Shown: positions 35,806-44,656, numbered from the stretch's first letter. The stretch: DNA of 64,000 nucleotides from Paraburkholderia aspalathi (GCF_900116445.1 NZ_FPBH01000016.1:124001-188000); one strand, 5' to 3'. The notes: a model not told the origin generated them from the sequence alone. A program made the numbers and translations.

Positions 35806-35849
35806 GAGTAGAACTCATATTTAGTGATGTCATAATATGACTGTCACTC
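35806..35849. promoter_or_regulatory. Palindrome A of the TetR start module
   Basis: Imperfect dyad: arm 35806-35821 and arm 35834-35849 match at about 12 of 16 positions around a 12-base spacer. An ATG at 35837 lies at position four of the right arm, as in the related sites at 37176 and 37465. Confidence 0.6.
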
Positions 35850-36010
35850 GTATTTTGTCAAGCCGCCCGAAACCGCTAGTTCGGCTGGATTCATATGGCA
35901 TTGAAAAACGTTCGGCGACTGTGCAGATTCTGCTTTCGTCGTTTGCGCCGTCTGTGAATCTAGAAACATTGCGAAGGCGATGTTCTCGCGCGACCAGTAC
36001 AGATTTCACT
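35837..36010 (+). pseudogene. Decayed TetR N-terminus (copy A)
   Basis: The frame from ATG 35837 begins MTVTRILSSRPKP, close to the MNETLVSSRRPKP of the intact TetR at 37494, and later has EKRSA where the intact gene has EKRVA. No helix-turn-helix can be read after that. It appears to be the start of a duplicated TetR gene whose remainder has been lost or scrambled. Confidence 0.4.
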
Positions 36011-36020
36011 GCGAGCCTAG

Positions 36021-36191
36021 ATGCATGCTCGACAGCTGGTTCTGTGCGATGGTCATTGCTACGAGGGCCATAAACCGTGCGGTCGTGGCCAGTCGGAGTT
36101 TCCCAGCAGAGGGCGTTTTGACCGGCTGGAAGAGGCGATCAGACGTGCGATGCAGTGGGTCAACGGGCATCGCGCGGACAACCGAAACTGA
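36021..36191 (+). CDS. Possible small protein (56 aa)
   Basis: Not recognised. An ATG-to-stop frame of 56 codons encodes LVLCDGHCYEGHKPCGRG near the start and FDRLEEAIRRAMQWVNGHRA near the end, with three Cys and four His that could bind metal. No good ribosome-binding site is seen and it lies in a decayed stretch, so it may be a fragment of a longer gene. Confidence 0.25.
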   Translation: MHARQLVLCDGHCYEGHKPCGRGQSEFPSRGRFDRLEEAIRRAMQWVNGHRADNRN

Positions 36192-36284
36192 GAGTCCGTG
36201 CGGACGGTCCTAGCCGCGAGCCGATGGGGTAGATCGTCAAATGGCGATGGCGGGATGCCACCTCGCCGACACTGCCCGCCGCAT

Positions 36285-36869
36285 TCAGGCGAGCATTGAG
36301 ATGATCGCGCTGGCTTCGGTCACAAAGGCCTGTCGTGGAAAGACCTTGTCGAGCAGGACGCGGTGGACCTCCGCATCGTTATCCGAGCAGCAGTCCCTGA
36401 CTACGAAAAGGCGGTAATCCGCATCCGCTGCGTCGCAAAGCGTCGAGAGCACCACACCACTTGTGAGGATGCCGGTGAGCAATAGCGTGTCGATGCCGTT
36501 TGCTCGCAGGATCATGTCAAGGTCGGTTCCGGCGAAGGCGCTTACCCGATGTTTGGTCACGACTGTGTCAGCCGGTCCTGGTGCCACAGCGGGGTGAATC
36601 TCAATGGTTGAATCGTCTCCAGCTAACCGGCCTGAACTCCTGATTGCACTGAACGTCATGTTCCGCTCGCTCACCTCTGGATAGCCTGGCCGGAAGGCGA
36701 CCACGACATAGATCACCATGATGCTGGCGTCGCGTGCGGCCTCCAGCAGTTTGGCGGTCCGGCTGAGAAGCTGCTTACTGTCTGTGGCGTAGCCGTCGAC
36801 GACGAGTCTCTGGAAATCCATGACAAGCAGGGCGGCGCGTGTGCGATCGATGGGAAGCGGTTGGATCAT
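36285..36869 (-). CDS. Isochorismatase-family hydrolase lacking the catalytic cysteine
   Basis: A 194-residue Rossmann-like hydrolase. The catalytic aspartate D18 is in LLVMDFQRLVVDGY and the lysine in VVTKHRVSAFAGTDLDMIL. The segment that normally carries the nucleophilic Cys reads LTGILTSGVVLSTLCDAADA, with valine at that place. Such GVVLST variants exist in the family, so the protein may not be a cysteine hydrolase. The ATG at 36869 has a GGAG nine bases upstream. It lies leftward of the TetR gene and may be its target. Confidence 0.85.
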   Translation of the reverse strand: MIQPLPIDRTRAALLVMDFQRLVVDGYATDSKQLLSRTAKLLEAARDASIMVIYVVVAFRPGYPEVSERNMTFSAIRSSGRLAGDDSTIEIHPAVAPGPADTVVTKHRVSAFAGTDLDMILRANGIDTLLLTGILTSGVVLSTLCDAADADYRLFVVRDCCSDNDAEVHRVLLDKVFPRQAFVTEASAIISMLA

Positions 36870-37175
36870 GATGTCATTCTCCGTTGGGATTTGGATTGGA
36901 TGCGTGTTCAAGGCTAAACATGAACAAAAGCATTCTCCACTAGGCGCTGCTCGCACATGGTGGGTTGCGGTTACCGTTGCCGGAGACCACAAATCCGGCT
37001 GTGCGCGCTCTGCTGCAGGCCGACACCGACACACCCTTTGGCCTTGAGCTATTGACCGGTCGAAAAAAAGCCGACCTGATCAGGGTCGGCCAAAGATTCT
37101 GGCGAATTATGGGGGAGGGGGTGCCAGAACCTTCCGGGGCTGAAAGATGCATCGGGATCATGCCCCGTGTAATGC

Positions 37176-37217
37176 GAGGAATACTCATATTGTTGGGCGA
37201 TAATATGAGCATTCCTC
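37176..37217. promoter_or_regulatory. Palindrome B of the TetR start module
   Basis: Near-perfect dyad: arm GAGGAATACTCATATT (37176-37191) and arm AATATGAGCATTCCTC (37202-37217) match at 15 of 16 positions around ten bases. An ATG (37205) sits inside the right arm and opens a short decayed frame MSIPPVLSS. It lies 307 bases upstream of the isochorismatase-like start (minus). Confidence 0.7.
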
Positions 37218-37464
37218 CAGTATTGTCAAGCCTTGGGAAAGCATCTGAGCAGGGGAGCGGGGAGGTCTGCATTGCGGGCTTGAATATCGCTGTGAACCCT
37301 ATGGCCACCAGGATCATGACCAGAATCACGCAGCCGCTTCAAACCTTTTGGCATAATCGAGGAACTTCATCAGTTTGTTATGCCCGGAACTTCGTGCGTG
37401 CGAAGACGCGAATGGGTAGCACCCGGGTGCTGAAGCGGCTGATGCCTCTCACCCAGCAAAATGA

Positions 37465-37506
37465 GAGCCAATCTCACATTATGGAACGACAATATGAATG
37501 AGACTC
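37465..37506. promoter_or_regulatory. Palindrome C, overlapping the TetR start
   Basis: Dyad of arms 37465-37480 and 37491-37506, about 10 of 16 matching. The TetR start codon (37494) is at position four of the right arm, so a bound repressor would cover the gene's own translation start. Confidence 0.55.
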
Positions 37507-38144
37507 TGGTTTCGTCAAGGCGACCGAAGCCGCCTACCCAGGAGCGCGGAGAGAAGCGTGTGGCCGATCTACTCGCCGCAGCCGAGCAACTCTTCGCGTC
37601 GTCGGGCTATGAGGCTACAAGCATGAATGCAATTGCGAGCCTCGCAGGTTCTTCAATCGGCTCGCTGTACCAGTTCTTCCCCAATAAGGAAAGCGTCGGG
37701 GCCGCGCTGTTGAACCGCTACACGGACGAGATCGTCCTGTTATTGGATCAGTGGCAATTGTCTTTGCCCGAGACACCTATGGAGTTCGCAGGGGGATTGA
37801 TTTCTATCGTGCATGGCTACGTCTCGAAACGCCCCGCGTGCAGGGTGCTGTCGGAAACTCCATCGGTGGTGGTAGCAGGATCATACGGGATGGTTCGGCT
37901 TTCCGCAGCGATTCAGGATCTGTTGACGACGTTCGATTCCTCGATCAGGCGCTCGGAGCTATCCGGAATTGCCTTGGCGACATACCTGATCCTAAAGGCG
38001 GCCCTGCAAGGGGCCCGGATGGTGGACAAGAGCAAGAGTGCGGCGGTCCGCAAAGAGATGCAGCAGGCTTTGGGTAGCTACCTGAAGGAACGTATAGGCA
38101 ACGGTTCCAGAACGAACGCAGGCAGCAGCAAGGAGCCGCGATAG
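37494..38144 (+). CDS. TetR family transcriptional regulator
   Basis: A 216-residue repressor. The N-terminal helix-turn-helix reads AAEQLFASSGYEATSMNAIA then GSSIGSLYQFFPNKESVGAA; the C-terminal part is a variable ligand-binding domain. The start at 37494 is chosen because the family region begins about 20 residues in and the ATG falls inside palindrome C, which suggests tight autoregulation. Its targets may be the isochorismatase-like gene on the other side or itself. Two partial copies of its start region lie at 35806 and 37176. Confidence 0.9.
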   Translation: MNETLVSSRRPKPPTQERGEKRVADLLAAAEQLFASSGYEATSMNAIASLAGSSIGSLYQFFPNKESVGAALLNRYTDEIVLLLDQWQLSLPETPMEFAGGLISIVHGYVSKRPACRVLSETPSVVVAGSYGMVRLSAAIQDLLTTFDSSIRRSELSGIALATYLILKAALQGARMVDKSKSAAVRKEMQQALGSYLKERIGNGSRTNAGSSKEPR

Positions 38145-38280
38145 CCTGGCCAGACCGTTATTCTGCGTTGGTCAAATAGTGACTTATTGCAATCAAGCCG
38201 ACGCGACAAAGGTGTTGTTGATCTGACGCACGACGCTGGGTCACCGAGGCCGCTTGCTATAGGACACATCCACATCATCC

Positions 38281-38670
38281 TTACGTATCGCTTTGGGACC
38301 GTTGCGAACTCATCAGTTGGTCGAAGCTTGACTCAACCCAGTTGACTTTGGCGCCCATCTTCGCGGCGAGAGTGCGGGTCTGCGTGGGCGCGCCTAGCAC
38401 CTGCTCAGGCAAGCCGCTCTCGATGACTTGTCCCTGATCCATGAACAGCACACGGCTCGCGACTTCCCGCGCAAAACCGAGTTCGTGCGTAACGACGACC
38501 ATGGTCATGCCGGTGCGGGCAAGATCGCGCATCACGGCGAGCACTTCGCCGACCAGTTCCGGATCGAGCGCGGACGTGGGCTCGTCGAACAGCATCAGCG
38601 CCGGCTTCATTGCGAGTGCGCGGGCAATCGCCACACGCTGCTGCTGGCCGCCAGACAGTTCCACCGGATA
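38281..38670 (-). pseudogene. Amino acid ABC ATPase, C-terminal half
   Basis: A GlnQ/HisP-type ATPase cut in the middle. The frame starts at the signature (YPVELSGGQQQRVAIARAL), keeps Walker B LMLFDEPTSALDPEL and the VVTHELGFARE switch, and ends normally about 105 residues later. Walker A and the whole first half are missing. At about 38670 the sequence changes directly into a fragment of an amidohydrolase gene on the opposite strand, marking a deletion or recombination joint. Confidence 0.85.
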
Positions 38671-38675
38671 TGCAT

Positions 38676-39123
38676 CGCAGTTCCAACGTGTTCATTCGCG
38701 AAGGCAATCCGTTGCGCGGAATACTGGCGAAAGCGGGTCGCTATCTTGCAGACGGAAGTTGCCCTGTCGGCCCGCACATATATGAGTCTGCCTACTGGTC
38801 TGCGCAATGTGCCGCAGCCGCGGCGCAGGCCGTTCTCGAAGGTGCGCGCGAAACGTATGCACTCTCACGTTCTCCTGGTCACCACGCGCGCGTCGAAGCG
38901 GCAGACGGATTTTTCTACATCAATAGTGCGGCGGTCGCAGCGGAATCCAGTCGTGGCGGGATTCGACGATGAACGCGGAGTAAATGAGGGGCACGGCTAC
39001 AACGCGAACTTTCCGATGCCTCATCACTCGCCCGAATCGGTTTTCTTCGATCAGTTGGACAAAGCGCTGAACGTCGTGAGCCAGTTTCAGGCGGACGCGC
39101 TAGTCATCGCTTCAAGTGGATAG
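38676..39123 (+). pseudogene. Acetylpolyamine amidohydrolase, broken
   Basis: Pieces of a histone-deacetylase-like amidohydrolase. First frame: VFIREGNPLRGILAKAGRYL, GPHIYESAYWSAQCAAAAAQ and LSRSPGHHARVEAADGFFYI, the active-site HH motif, ending at 38972. A second frame resumes with GHGYNANFPMPHHSPESVFF and DALVIASSG before a stop at 39121. The N-terminus, about 60 middle residues with metal ligands, and the C-terminus are gone. Intact relatives deacetylate polyamines and often sit beside amino acid/polyamine ABC genes, as this one does. Confidence 0.8.
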
Positions 39124-39672
39124 CGCAGTCGCTTCAGAACCTTGGCAATTATCGGAGCAAGCGTTTTTCGTGGCGTGAGAGTCTGCTTCATCGAAGGGCC
39201 AAACGGTTTTCGTCAGCTTCTAACTTTACTTTCTCCGCATTAATGCGACAGAACTCCCGACATTCACCCGTGCACGATACTGTCGTACTTCAAGCGAAAA
39301 GGTCATCCAGTCTGCGTCCGCGGAGTGTCAGTGTCCGACTCGCGGTGAGCCAGTCAAGGGGATCTGTAGCTGCCGTTGAAAGTCAATTGTCATCCGGGCG
39401 CCGCAAGTGAATATCAACGTCCGTGCGCACCAATGCCCCGCAATGTGAACCTCAGGTGGCTCGAATACGGATCGCACGGAATAAACACGCGTGCTTGATC
39501 GTTCAATGCGCAATGACGATGAACCGCCGGCGCGAAGGTCGAGGGCAAGGATGCCATCGACGCCGCTTGCGGGTTGGTGCGCTCGTTCAGAACACAAAGG
39601 GGTCGACGCGCGTTGCCAGTGGTTGTGCCGCGCGGGGACTACAGGCAAATCGTCCAAAGATCAGGAGGTGAC
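39124..39672. other. Gap without a supported gene
   Basis: About 550 bases after the amidohydrolase remnant. Several frames are open but none shows a start signal or known family. The AGGAGG at 39663-39668 belongs to the next gene. Confidence 0.4.
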
Positions 39673-40764
39673 ATGCATAAGCTTGCAACTGTTTTCTCGC
39701 TTGCAGGAGCGGCCACGCTCGCACTTGCCGCGTGCGGCGGCAATTCGGGTAACAATATGCCCACACCGACCGCCGGTACATTCAAGTCGACCATTCTCGT
39801 GTCCAACGGCAGCGTCGCCGCGCCGCACGTCGACCCCAATCTGCAAAACGGCTGGGGCATCGCGTTCGGTCCGACCACCCCCGTCTGGGTATCAGACAAC
39901 AATACGCAGAAGTCGTCGCTGTATGACGGCAATGGCGTGGTGCAGTCGCTCGTGGTCACACTACCGCCGGCCGCAAGCGGTCAACCCGCGAGTCCGACCG
40001 GTATCGTTTTCAACGGTACTACGGACTTCGCCGTCACGGCGAATGGCGCAACGGGTAACGCGGCATTCATTTTTGCCACGCTGGCCGGCACGATCGCGGC
40101 CTGGTCGCCTAAGGTGCTGCCGACGCAGGCTGTCACCGTTCACGATGACGGCGCGGGCGGAGCCGAATACACAGGCCTTGCGATTGCCAGCAACGCCGGC
40201 GCAAGCATGCTGTACGCCGCCGATTTCCATAACGGCAAAGTTGATATGTTCGACAAGACTTTCACGAAAGTCACGGTTGCCGGCGCCTTTAGCGACCCGA
40301 ACGTACCTGCGGGTTTTAATCCGTTCGGTATCCAGGCCGTCGGCACTACGATTTATGTGGCGTATGCGAAGCTCGGGCCCGATGGTCACAGAGATCAAAG
40401 CGGTGCGGGCAACGGCGTGGTGGATGCGTTCGATACCGCTGGCCACCTGCTCAAGCGCATCGCATCAAACGGGCCGCTCAATTCGCCGTGGGGGATCGCC
40501 ATGGCGCCGGCCAATTTCGGCGTGTTCAGCAACGACCTGCTGATCGGCAACTTCGGCGACGGCACCATCAACGCGTTCGATCCTGCGACTGGCGACTCGA
40601 AAGGGCCGCTCACACAGGCCGATGGTTCAAAGGTGACGCAGCAAGGACTCTGGGGCCTGGCGTTCGGCAACAACGCCGACAACCAGCCTTCCAACACGCT
40701 GTTTTTCGCGGCAGGTCCGACGGCGACGACGGGTGTCTATGGACGCATCGATTCATCGATGTAG
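39673..40764 (+). CDS. TIGR03118-family lipoprotein (predicted beta-propeller)
   Basis: A 363-residue exported protein. A lipoprotein signal ends in LAAC with C21 as the acylated residue. The body has propeller-like repeats such as NGWGIAFGPTTPVWVSDNNT and SPWGIAMAPANFGVFSNDLL and LIGNFGDGTINAFDPATG, the wording of the TIGR03118 family, whose role is unknown. AGGAGG stands four bases before the ATG at 39673. Confidence 0.87.
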   Translation: MHKLATVFSLAGAATLALAACGGNSGNNMPTPTAGTFKSTILVSNGSVAAPHVDPNLQNGWGIAFGPTTPVWVSDNNTQKSSLYDGNGVVQSLVVTLPPAASGQPASPTGIVFNGTTDFAVTANGATGNAAFIFATLAGTIAAWSPKVLPTQAVTVHDDGAGGAEYTGLAIASNAGASMLYAADFHNGKVDMFDKTFTKVTVAGAFSDPNVPAGFNPFGIQAVGTTIYVAYAKLGPDGHRDQSGAGNGVVDAFDTAGHLLKRIASNGPLNSPWGIAMAPANFGVFSNDLLIGNFGDGTINAFDPATGDSKGPLTQADGSKVTQQGLWGLAFGNNADNQPSNTLFFAAGPTATTGVYGRIDSSM

Positions 40765-41665
40765 CCGGCCAAAGGTCCACAGGCTCGATGCAGTATCGTC
40801 AAGCGTGGCGCCAGAGACCGCGAGCGGTCCCATTCAGACGCCTGTGGTGGAGCGCAAAGGCGGTGCGAACCGACTTTGTCAACATGTCAGGATTGAAACG
40901 GAGCGATCGCCAGTGGGATTGTCATCTCCATCGAAGGAGCTCAAACTGGCAGGGCGCCATTCGTCGAGGGCGCCTGAAAAGATAATGAGCGCGTACGTCG
41001 CATGGCGACTATCGATGCAGGCAACATGCATGCGAAGCGTGGTTCTGCGAATACACTCAGCTCCGAGCCCGCAACCTCACCCGCGGTCAAAACCAGTAAT
41101 CGGCCCTCAGCGTACCCGACTTTGCCGACGCACCTACAGATTTGGAGTCGCTCGTAGCGATAGAAACGAATTTCTGGATTTTCTTTCCTGCGGGAGCCGC
41201 TTTCTCTCGCAGCATCGTTCGAAAGATTGACAGATATGCGATTCCAGATCATTCGAAGAACGTCCCGGTGTTCCGAGTTGGCGTCGTAGATCCGGCCGTC
41301 GGGAAAGTAGTTGACTGGTGGTTGTGGGATGCCCTATAACGAATGGCCGCTATCGACATACTTGAGCGACCGCTTCGGGTCCAGAGTGTGTGAAAACACG
41401 TCGATCACGTTGCCCGCTCTTTGCAAGGATCTCGCGAAGGCGGGCGATATTGATATAGCCACTTGCCAAGTCGATGATGACATTGTGGTCGAGCGTGAGC
41501 TTCATAACTCGGACCTACTTCCGACTGCATTCTGAGCACCGAAGGATACGCACTCACCCACGGTGTGCCGATGCTGCGTCAGTCCACGAAAGGAAGCAGA
41601 GCATGACGCTCCAAATCGCGGCCCTGCGAGCGCCGGCGCTGGACCACTCTGTGCGGCACTGTCGG
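40765..41665. other. Long gap with gene remnants on the minus strand
   Basis: Nine hundred bases without an intact gene. On the minus strand a 51-codon frame (41505 to 41350) begins MKLTLDHNVIIDLASGYINI, like the first strand of a PIN-domain nuclease, then loses its frame. In another minus frame, GNVIDVFSHTLDPKRSLKYV and NYFPDGRIYDANSEHRDV (about 41420-41260) read like real protein but contain a stop. I take the stretch as decayed genes. Confidence 0.35.
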
Positions 41666-42334
41666 TCAGACAGCGCGAGTCCCCCGGGGCTTTGCAGATA
41701 TCACCCGACCGCTTTGAGCTGGCCATGCTTGCATGGCGACATCTGCGATCGCCTTCAGCTTTTGCGGGCCGCCTCCGTCTCGTGCCTGGACGGCCATTCC
41801 GCGGGTCACGGCGCTGTAGAAGGCAGCAAGTGCAGGCACGTCGGTGTCAGGCGGTAAGTCGCCGTCTTCGACCCCCTTGCGCAACCGCTGCGCCATCATC
41901 TCTTCAGCGTTTGCACGGTGCTCGGCCATCGTCTCACGAATAGAAGCGAGTTCGGGGGGCAGGTGAGTGCCGGCCAGAGAGATCATGCAGCCCGATGGGT
42001 GGCTGTCTCGAGTGAACTCCACGACGGTAGCATCGAGAAGCTTCTTGAATGCTTCTCGCGTGTCGGCCGTGCCGAACAGTCTGCCAGCGAACCAGACTTC
42101 GGACATGCTCAGGTATGCGTCAGTCGTTTCCTTATAAAGCTGCTCCTTGCTGCCAAACGAGTTATAGAAGCTCGAGGGGCTGATCCCCATGGCATGGATC
42201 AACTGGTCAAAGGATGCGCCTTCGTATCCCTGCTCCCAGAAGAGCTTCATGGCTCGGTTCAGGGCTTCCGTACGATCAAAGGTTGAGGGTCTGCCGCGGC
42301 TGCGCCGGGGTTGGGTATCGTTTTTTGTAGTCAT
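41666..42334 (-). CDS. TetR/AcrR family transcriptional regulator
   Basis: A 222-residue repressor with the N-terminal helix-turn-helix DRTEALNRAMKLFWEQGYEG then GISPSSFYNSFGSKEQLYKE. It is divergent from the MDR oxidoreductase gene at 42431, and the 96-base gap holds a perfect 14-base palindrome, its likely operator. It probably controls the three oxidoreductase genes that follow. The start at 42334 (MTTKNDTQ) is preferred; 42355 is possible. Confidence 0.9.
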   Translation of the reverse strand: MTTKNDTQPRRSRGRPSTFDRTEALNRAMKLFWEQGYEGASFDQLIHAMGISPSSFYNSFGSKEQLYKETTDAYLSMSEVWFAGRLFGTADTREAFKKLLDATVVEFTRDSHPSGCMISLAGTHLPPELASIRETMAEHRANAEEMMAQRLRKGVEDGDLPPDTDVPALAAFYSAVTRGMAVQARDGGGPQKLKAIADVAMQAWPAQSGRVISAKPRGTRAV

Positions 42335-42385
42335 GGCTCCAAAATTAATTGACATGCTGTAGAGATGAACCTATTCTGCCATAAC

Positions 42386-42399
42386 GGAGCGATCGCTCC
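42386..42399. promoter_or_regulatory. Perfect palindrome, likely TetR operator
   Basis: GGAGCGATCGCTCC is a perfect 14-base dyad between the divergent TetR gene and the MDR oxidoreductase gene, placed where a repressor would block both promoters. Confidence 0.6.
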
Positions 42400-42430
42400 A
42401 ATAATCATATGCTTGCGAAAGGAGTCTCTG

Positions 42431-43447
42431 ATGCAGCGAATTGTTCACACCAACCATGGCGAGCCCGCCGAGGTGCTCACGCTGGAAGCATTTTCCGATG
42501 CCCCTTCTCTTGTGGGCGGAGCGGCGCTTGTGCGTGTGTCCGCCGCACCGGTTCATCCGGGCGACTTGCTGGGCGTCTCAGCTTCCCCCGCCTTCGGGGC
42601 GGCTCCCTTCATTCCGAGGGGAGGTCGAGTGCCCGGCGTCGAAGGTGTAGGGGTGGTGGAAGCGCTGGCCGCTGACATTGCCCCTTCACACCGGATTCAG
42701 GTCGGCACACGTGTGGCCTTCTTTCCCGTCAACGGTGCCTGGAGTTCCAGGATCGCCGCGCCTGTCCAGTCGCTGATACCCGTGCCCGATGAAGTGAGCG
42801 ATGAGGTCGCAGCGCAGATGTTGGTCAACACGTTGACGGCACGCCTTGCGATGAGGGCTGGTCACAACGCGTTGCCTGAAGACAAGCGCGAAGATGTCAC
42901 CGTTATTCAGACGGCTGCCAATTCCGCCGTCGGAAGGCTGCTCACTCATCTGCTCGTCGAAGCGGGCGTCAATCCGATCCTGCTCGCCGGCTCCGCGGCG
43001 AGCGCGCAAGCGCTTAAAGCTGCTCGCCCCAGCCTTTCTGTCATCGCCACGGAGAACCAGGGCTGGAAGGACGAACTTCGCGCTGCGCTTGCGAACAAGC
43101 CCGTCTACGTGGCGTTCGATGGCGTCGGCGGCGTGCTCTTGCCCGACGTAGCGGGCTTCCTGGCCCGGGGCGGAGCGATCATTAGCTACGGCTCCCTGGG
43201 AGGAGCGGCGACGGACATTCGTTCCATCGCCCCTCAAGCGCTGACCATCAAGGGGGTGTCGTTGTTCAGTTGGCAATTCGAAGCTGCGACGGTACGCGAA
43301 GCAGACCTGGCCAAGGCGCTCGAGTTGGCACGCAACTTCCCGAGCCTTTTCCCAGTGGCGGAACGATATCAGGCGAGCGACTACCTGCGAGCGCTCGAAC
43401 ATACGTACCGCAGGGGAAGGGCCGGCATGGTGCTGTTCGCGTTCTAG
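42431..43447 (+). CDS. MDR superfamily quinone-oxidoreductase-like protein
   Basis: A 338-residue medium-chain dehydrogenase without zinc-ligand cysteines. It starts MQRIVHTNHGEPAEVLTLEA, has PVHPGDLLGVSASPAFG and the nucleotide-binding region VTVIQTAANSAVGRLLTHLL. These suit NADPH-dependent quinone or enoyl reductases. AAAGGAG precedes the ATG at 42431. It is the first of three reductase genes on this strand behind the TetR operator. Confidence 0.88.
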   Translation: MQRIVHTNHGEPAEVLTLEAFSDAPSLVGGAALVRVSAAPVHPGDLLGVSASPAFGAAPFIPRGGRVPGVEGVGVVEALAADIAPSHRIQVGTRVAFFPVNGAWSSRIAAPVQSLIPVPDEVSDEVAAQMLVNTLTARLAMRAGHNALPEDKREDVTVIQTAANSAVGRLLTHLLVEAGVNPILLAGSAASAQALKAARPSLSVIATENQGWKDELRAALANKPVYVAFDGVGGVLLPDVAGFLARGGAIISYGSLGGAATDIRSIAPQALTIKGVSLFSWQFEAATVREADLAKALELARNFPSLFPVAERYQASDYLRALEHTYRRGRAGMVLFAF

Positions 43448-43602
43448 CGCTACGCGTCCTGCGCAATGTGAGGCGCTCCTCGTCATGAGGGGCGGCCTCG
43501 TAGCGTTCACCCCGGTCTTTGCACGATTTCGAAATGAGCGCCGAGCGCCGAAGTATTGCCTCTCGGCTTTCCAGCCAAGCATCTTATGAAAGGACGCAAG
43601 CC

Positions 43603-44580
43603 ATGCGTGCTATCCAGAACACCGCTTTCGGCGACCCCGTCGAGACTCTGAAACTCGTTGATCTTCCGGAGCCGGCCAGCACCGGCCCGGATGAAGTCCT
43701 GATCGCGATGGAGTATGCCCCCATCAACGGCAATGACCTGGCCGTCATCACGAATCGCTTCGCCTACTCGACTCCGCTGCCCTCGATCGTGGGCAACGAA
43801 GGCGTCGGGCGAGTTCTGCAGGCAGGCTCGAATGTCTCCAACGTGAAAGTCGGCGACCGCGTATTGCCCCCGCTTTATGCGTTGACCTGGCGCGAGCGCC
43901 TGGTGATCCCGGCCAAGGGGCTGATTGCGCTGCCTGCCAGCGTCGATCCACGTCAACTGGCCATGCTGCGCATCAATCCTCCTACGGCCGTACTTCTGCT
44001 CGGGCGCTTTGTTGACCTCAAAGAAGGCGACTGGATCGTGCAAAATGCGGCCAACTCCGGCATCGGCCGCACGGTGATCGCGTTGGCGAAGAAGCGCGGC
44101 CTGCGGACCATCAATTTCGTACGTCGTCCTGAACTGGTCAAGGAACTGGAGGAAGCTGGTGGGGACGTCGTTCTCGTCGATGAGCCGGGCGCCACTGACA
44201 AAGCCAAGGCCGCGGTCGGTCCGGGCAACGTCCGTCTGGCCATCGATGGCCTGAGCGGTTCGGCTGCGGTGCGCCTGATCGACGTGCTGTCGCAAAACGG
44301 TACGCTGGTGAGCTATGCGTTCACAAGCGGCGAGCTGGTCACTCCGCTCAAGGCCGTGGACCTGCATCTTCGCGGCATCGTCGTGCGCGGCATATACATC
44401 GACCTTCCCGAATATCTGCCGTACATCATGGACGCAATCAAGGAGTCTGCCGAGCTGATGGCTCGCGGCGAGCTTGAGCTGCCTGTGGCTGCCGTCTATC
44501 CGCTTGCGGACTTCGAAAAGGCCGTCGCGCACGCAATCAAGGGTGGCAAGGTGCTGCTCGACTTGCGCTCATCGAACTGA
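43603..44580 (+). CDS. MDR superfamily NADPH oxidoreductase (ETR-like)
   Basis: A 325-residue zinc-free medium-chain reductase, a distant paralogue of the preceding gene. It has PINGNDLAVITNRFAYSTPL, GNEGVGRVLQAGSNVSNVKV and QNAANSGIGRTVIALAKKRG, the pattern of 2-enoyl thioester reductases. The ATG at 43603 (MRAIQNTAFG) starts the family region, with AAAGGA upstream. It probably reduces an activated double bond with NADPH; the substrate is unknown. Confidence 0.88.
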   Translation: MRAIQNTAFGDPVETLKLVDLPEPASTGPDEVLIAMEYAPINGNDLAVITNRFAYSTPLPSIVGNEGVGRVLQAGSNVSNVKVGDRVLPPLYALTWRERLVIPAKGLIALPASVDPRQLAMLRINPPTAVLLLGRFVDLKEGDWIVQNAANSGIGRTVIALAKKRGLRTINFVRRPELVKELEEAGGDVVLVDEPGATDKAKAAVGPGNVRLAIDGLSGSAAVRLIDVLSQNGTLVSYAFTSGELVTPLKAVDLHLRGIVVRGIYIDLPEYLPYIMDAIKESAELMARGELELPVAAVYPLADFEKAVAHAIKGGKVLLDLRSSN

Positions 44581-44656
44581 CCTGGCTGTTCTACCACGTG
44601 CCGTGCTCCTGGACGAGCATGGCTTCGTTGACTTACGTTGCCGCTGAGGTGTCGAA

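Noticed and set aside
39328..39657. 109-codon minus-strand frame
   Set aside because: The end (EVHIAGHWCARTLIFTCGA) looks slightly protein-like but no family or start signal could be given; left as gap.
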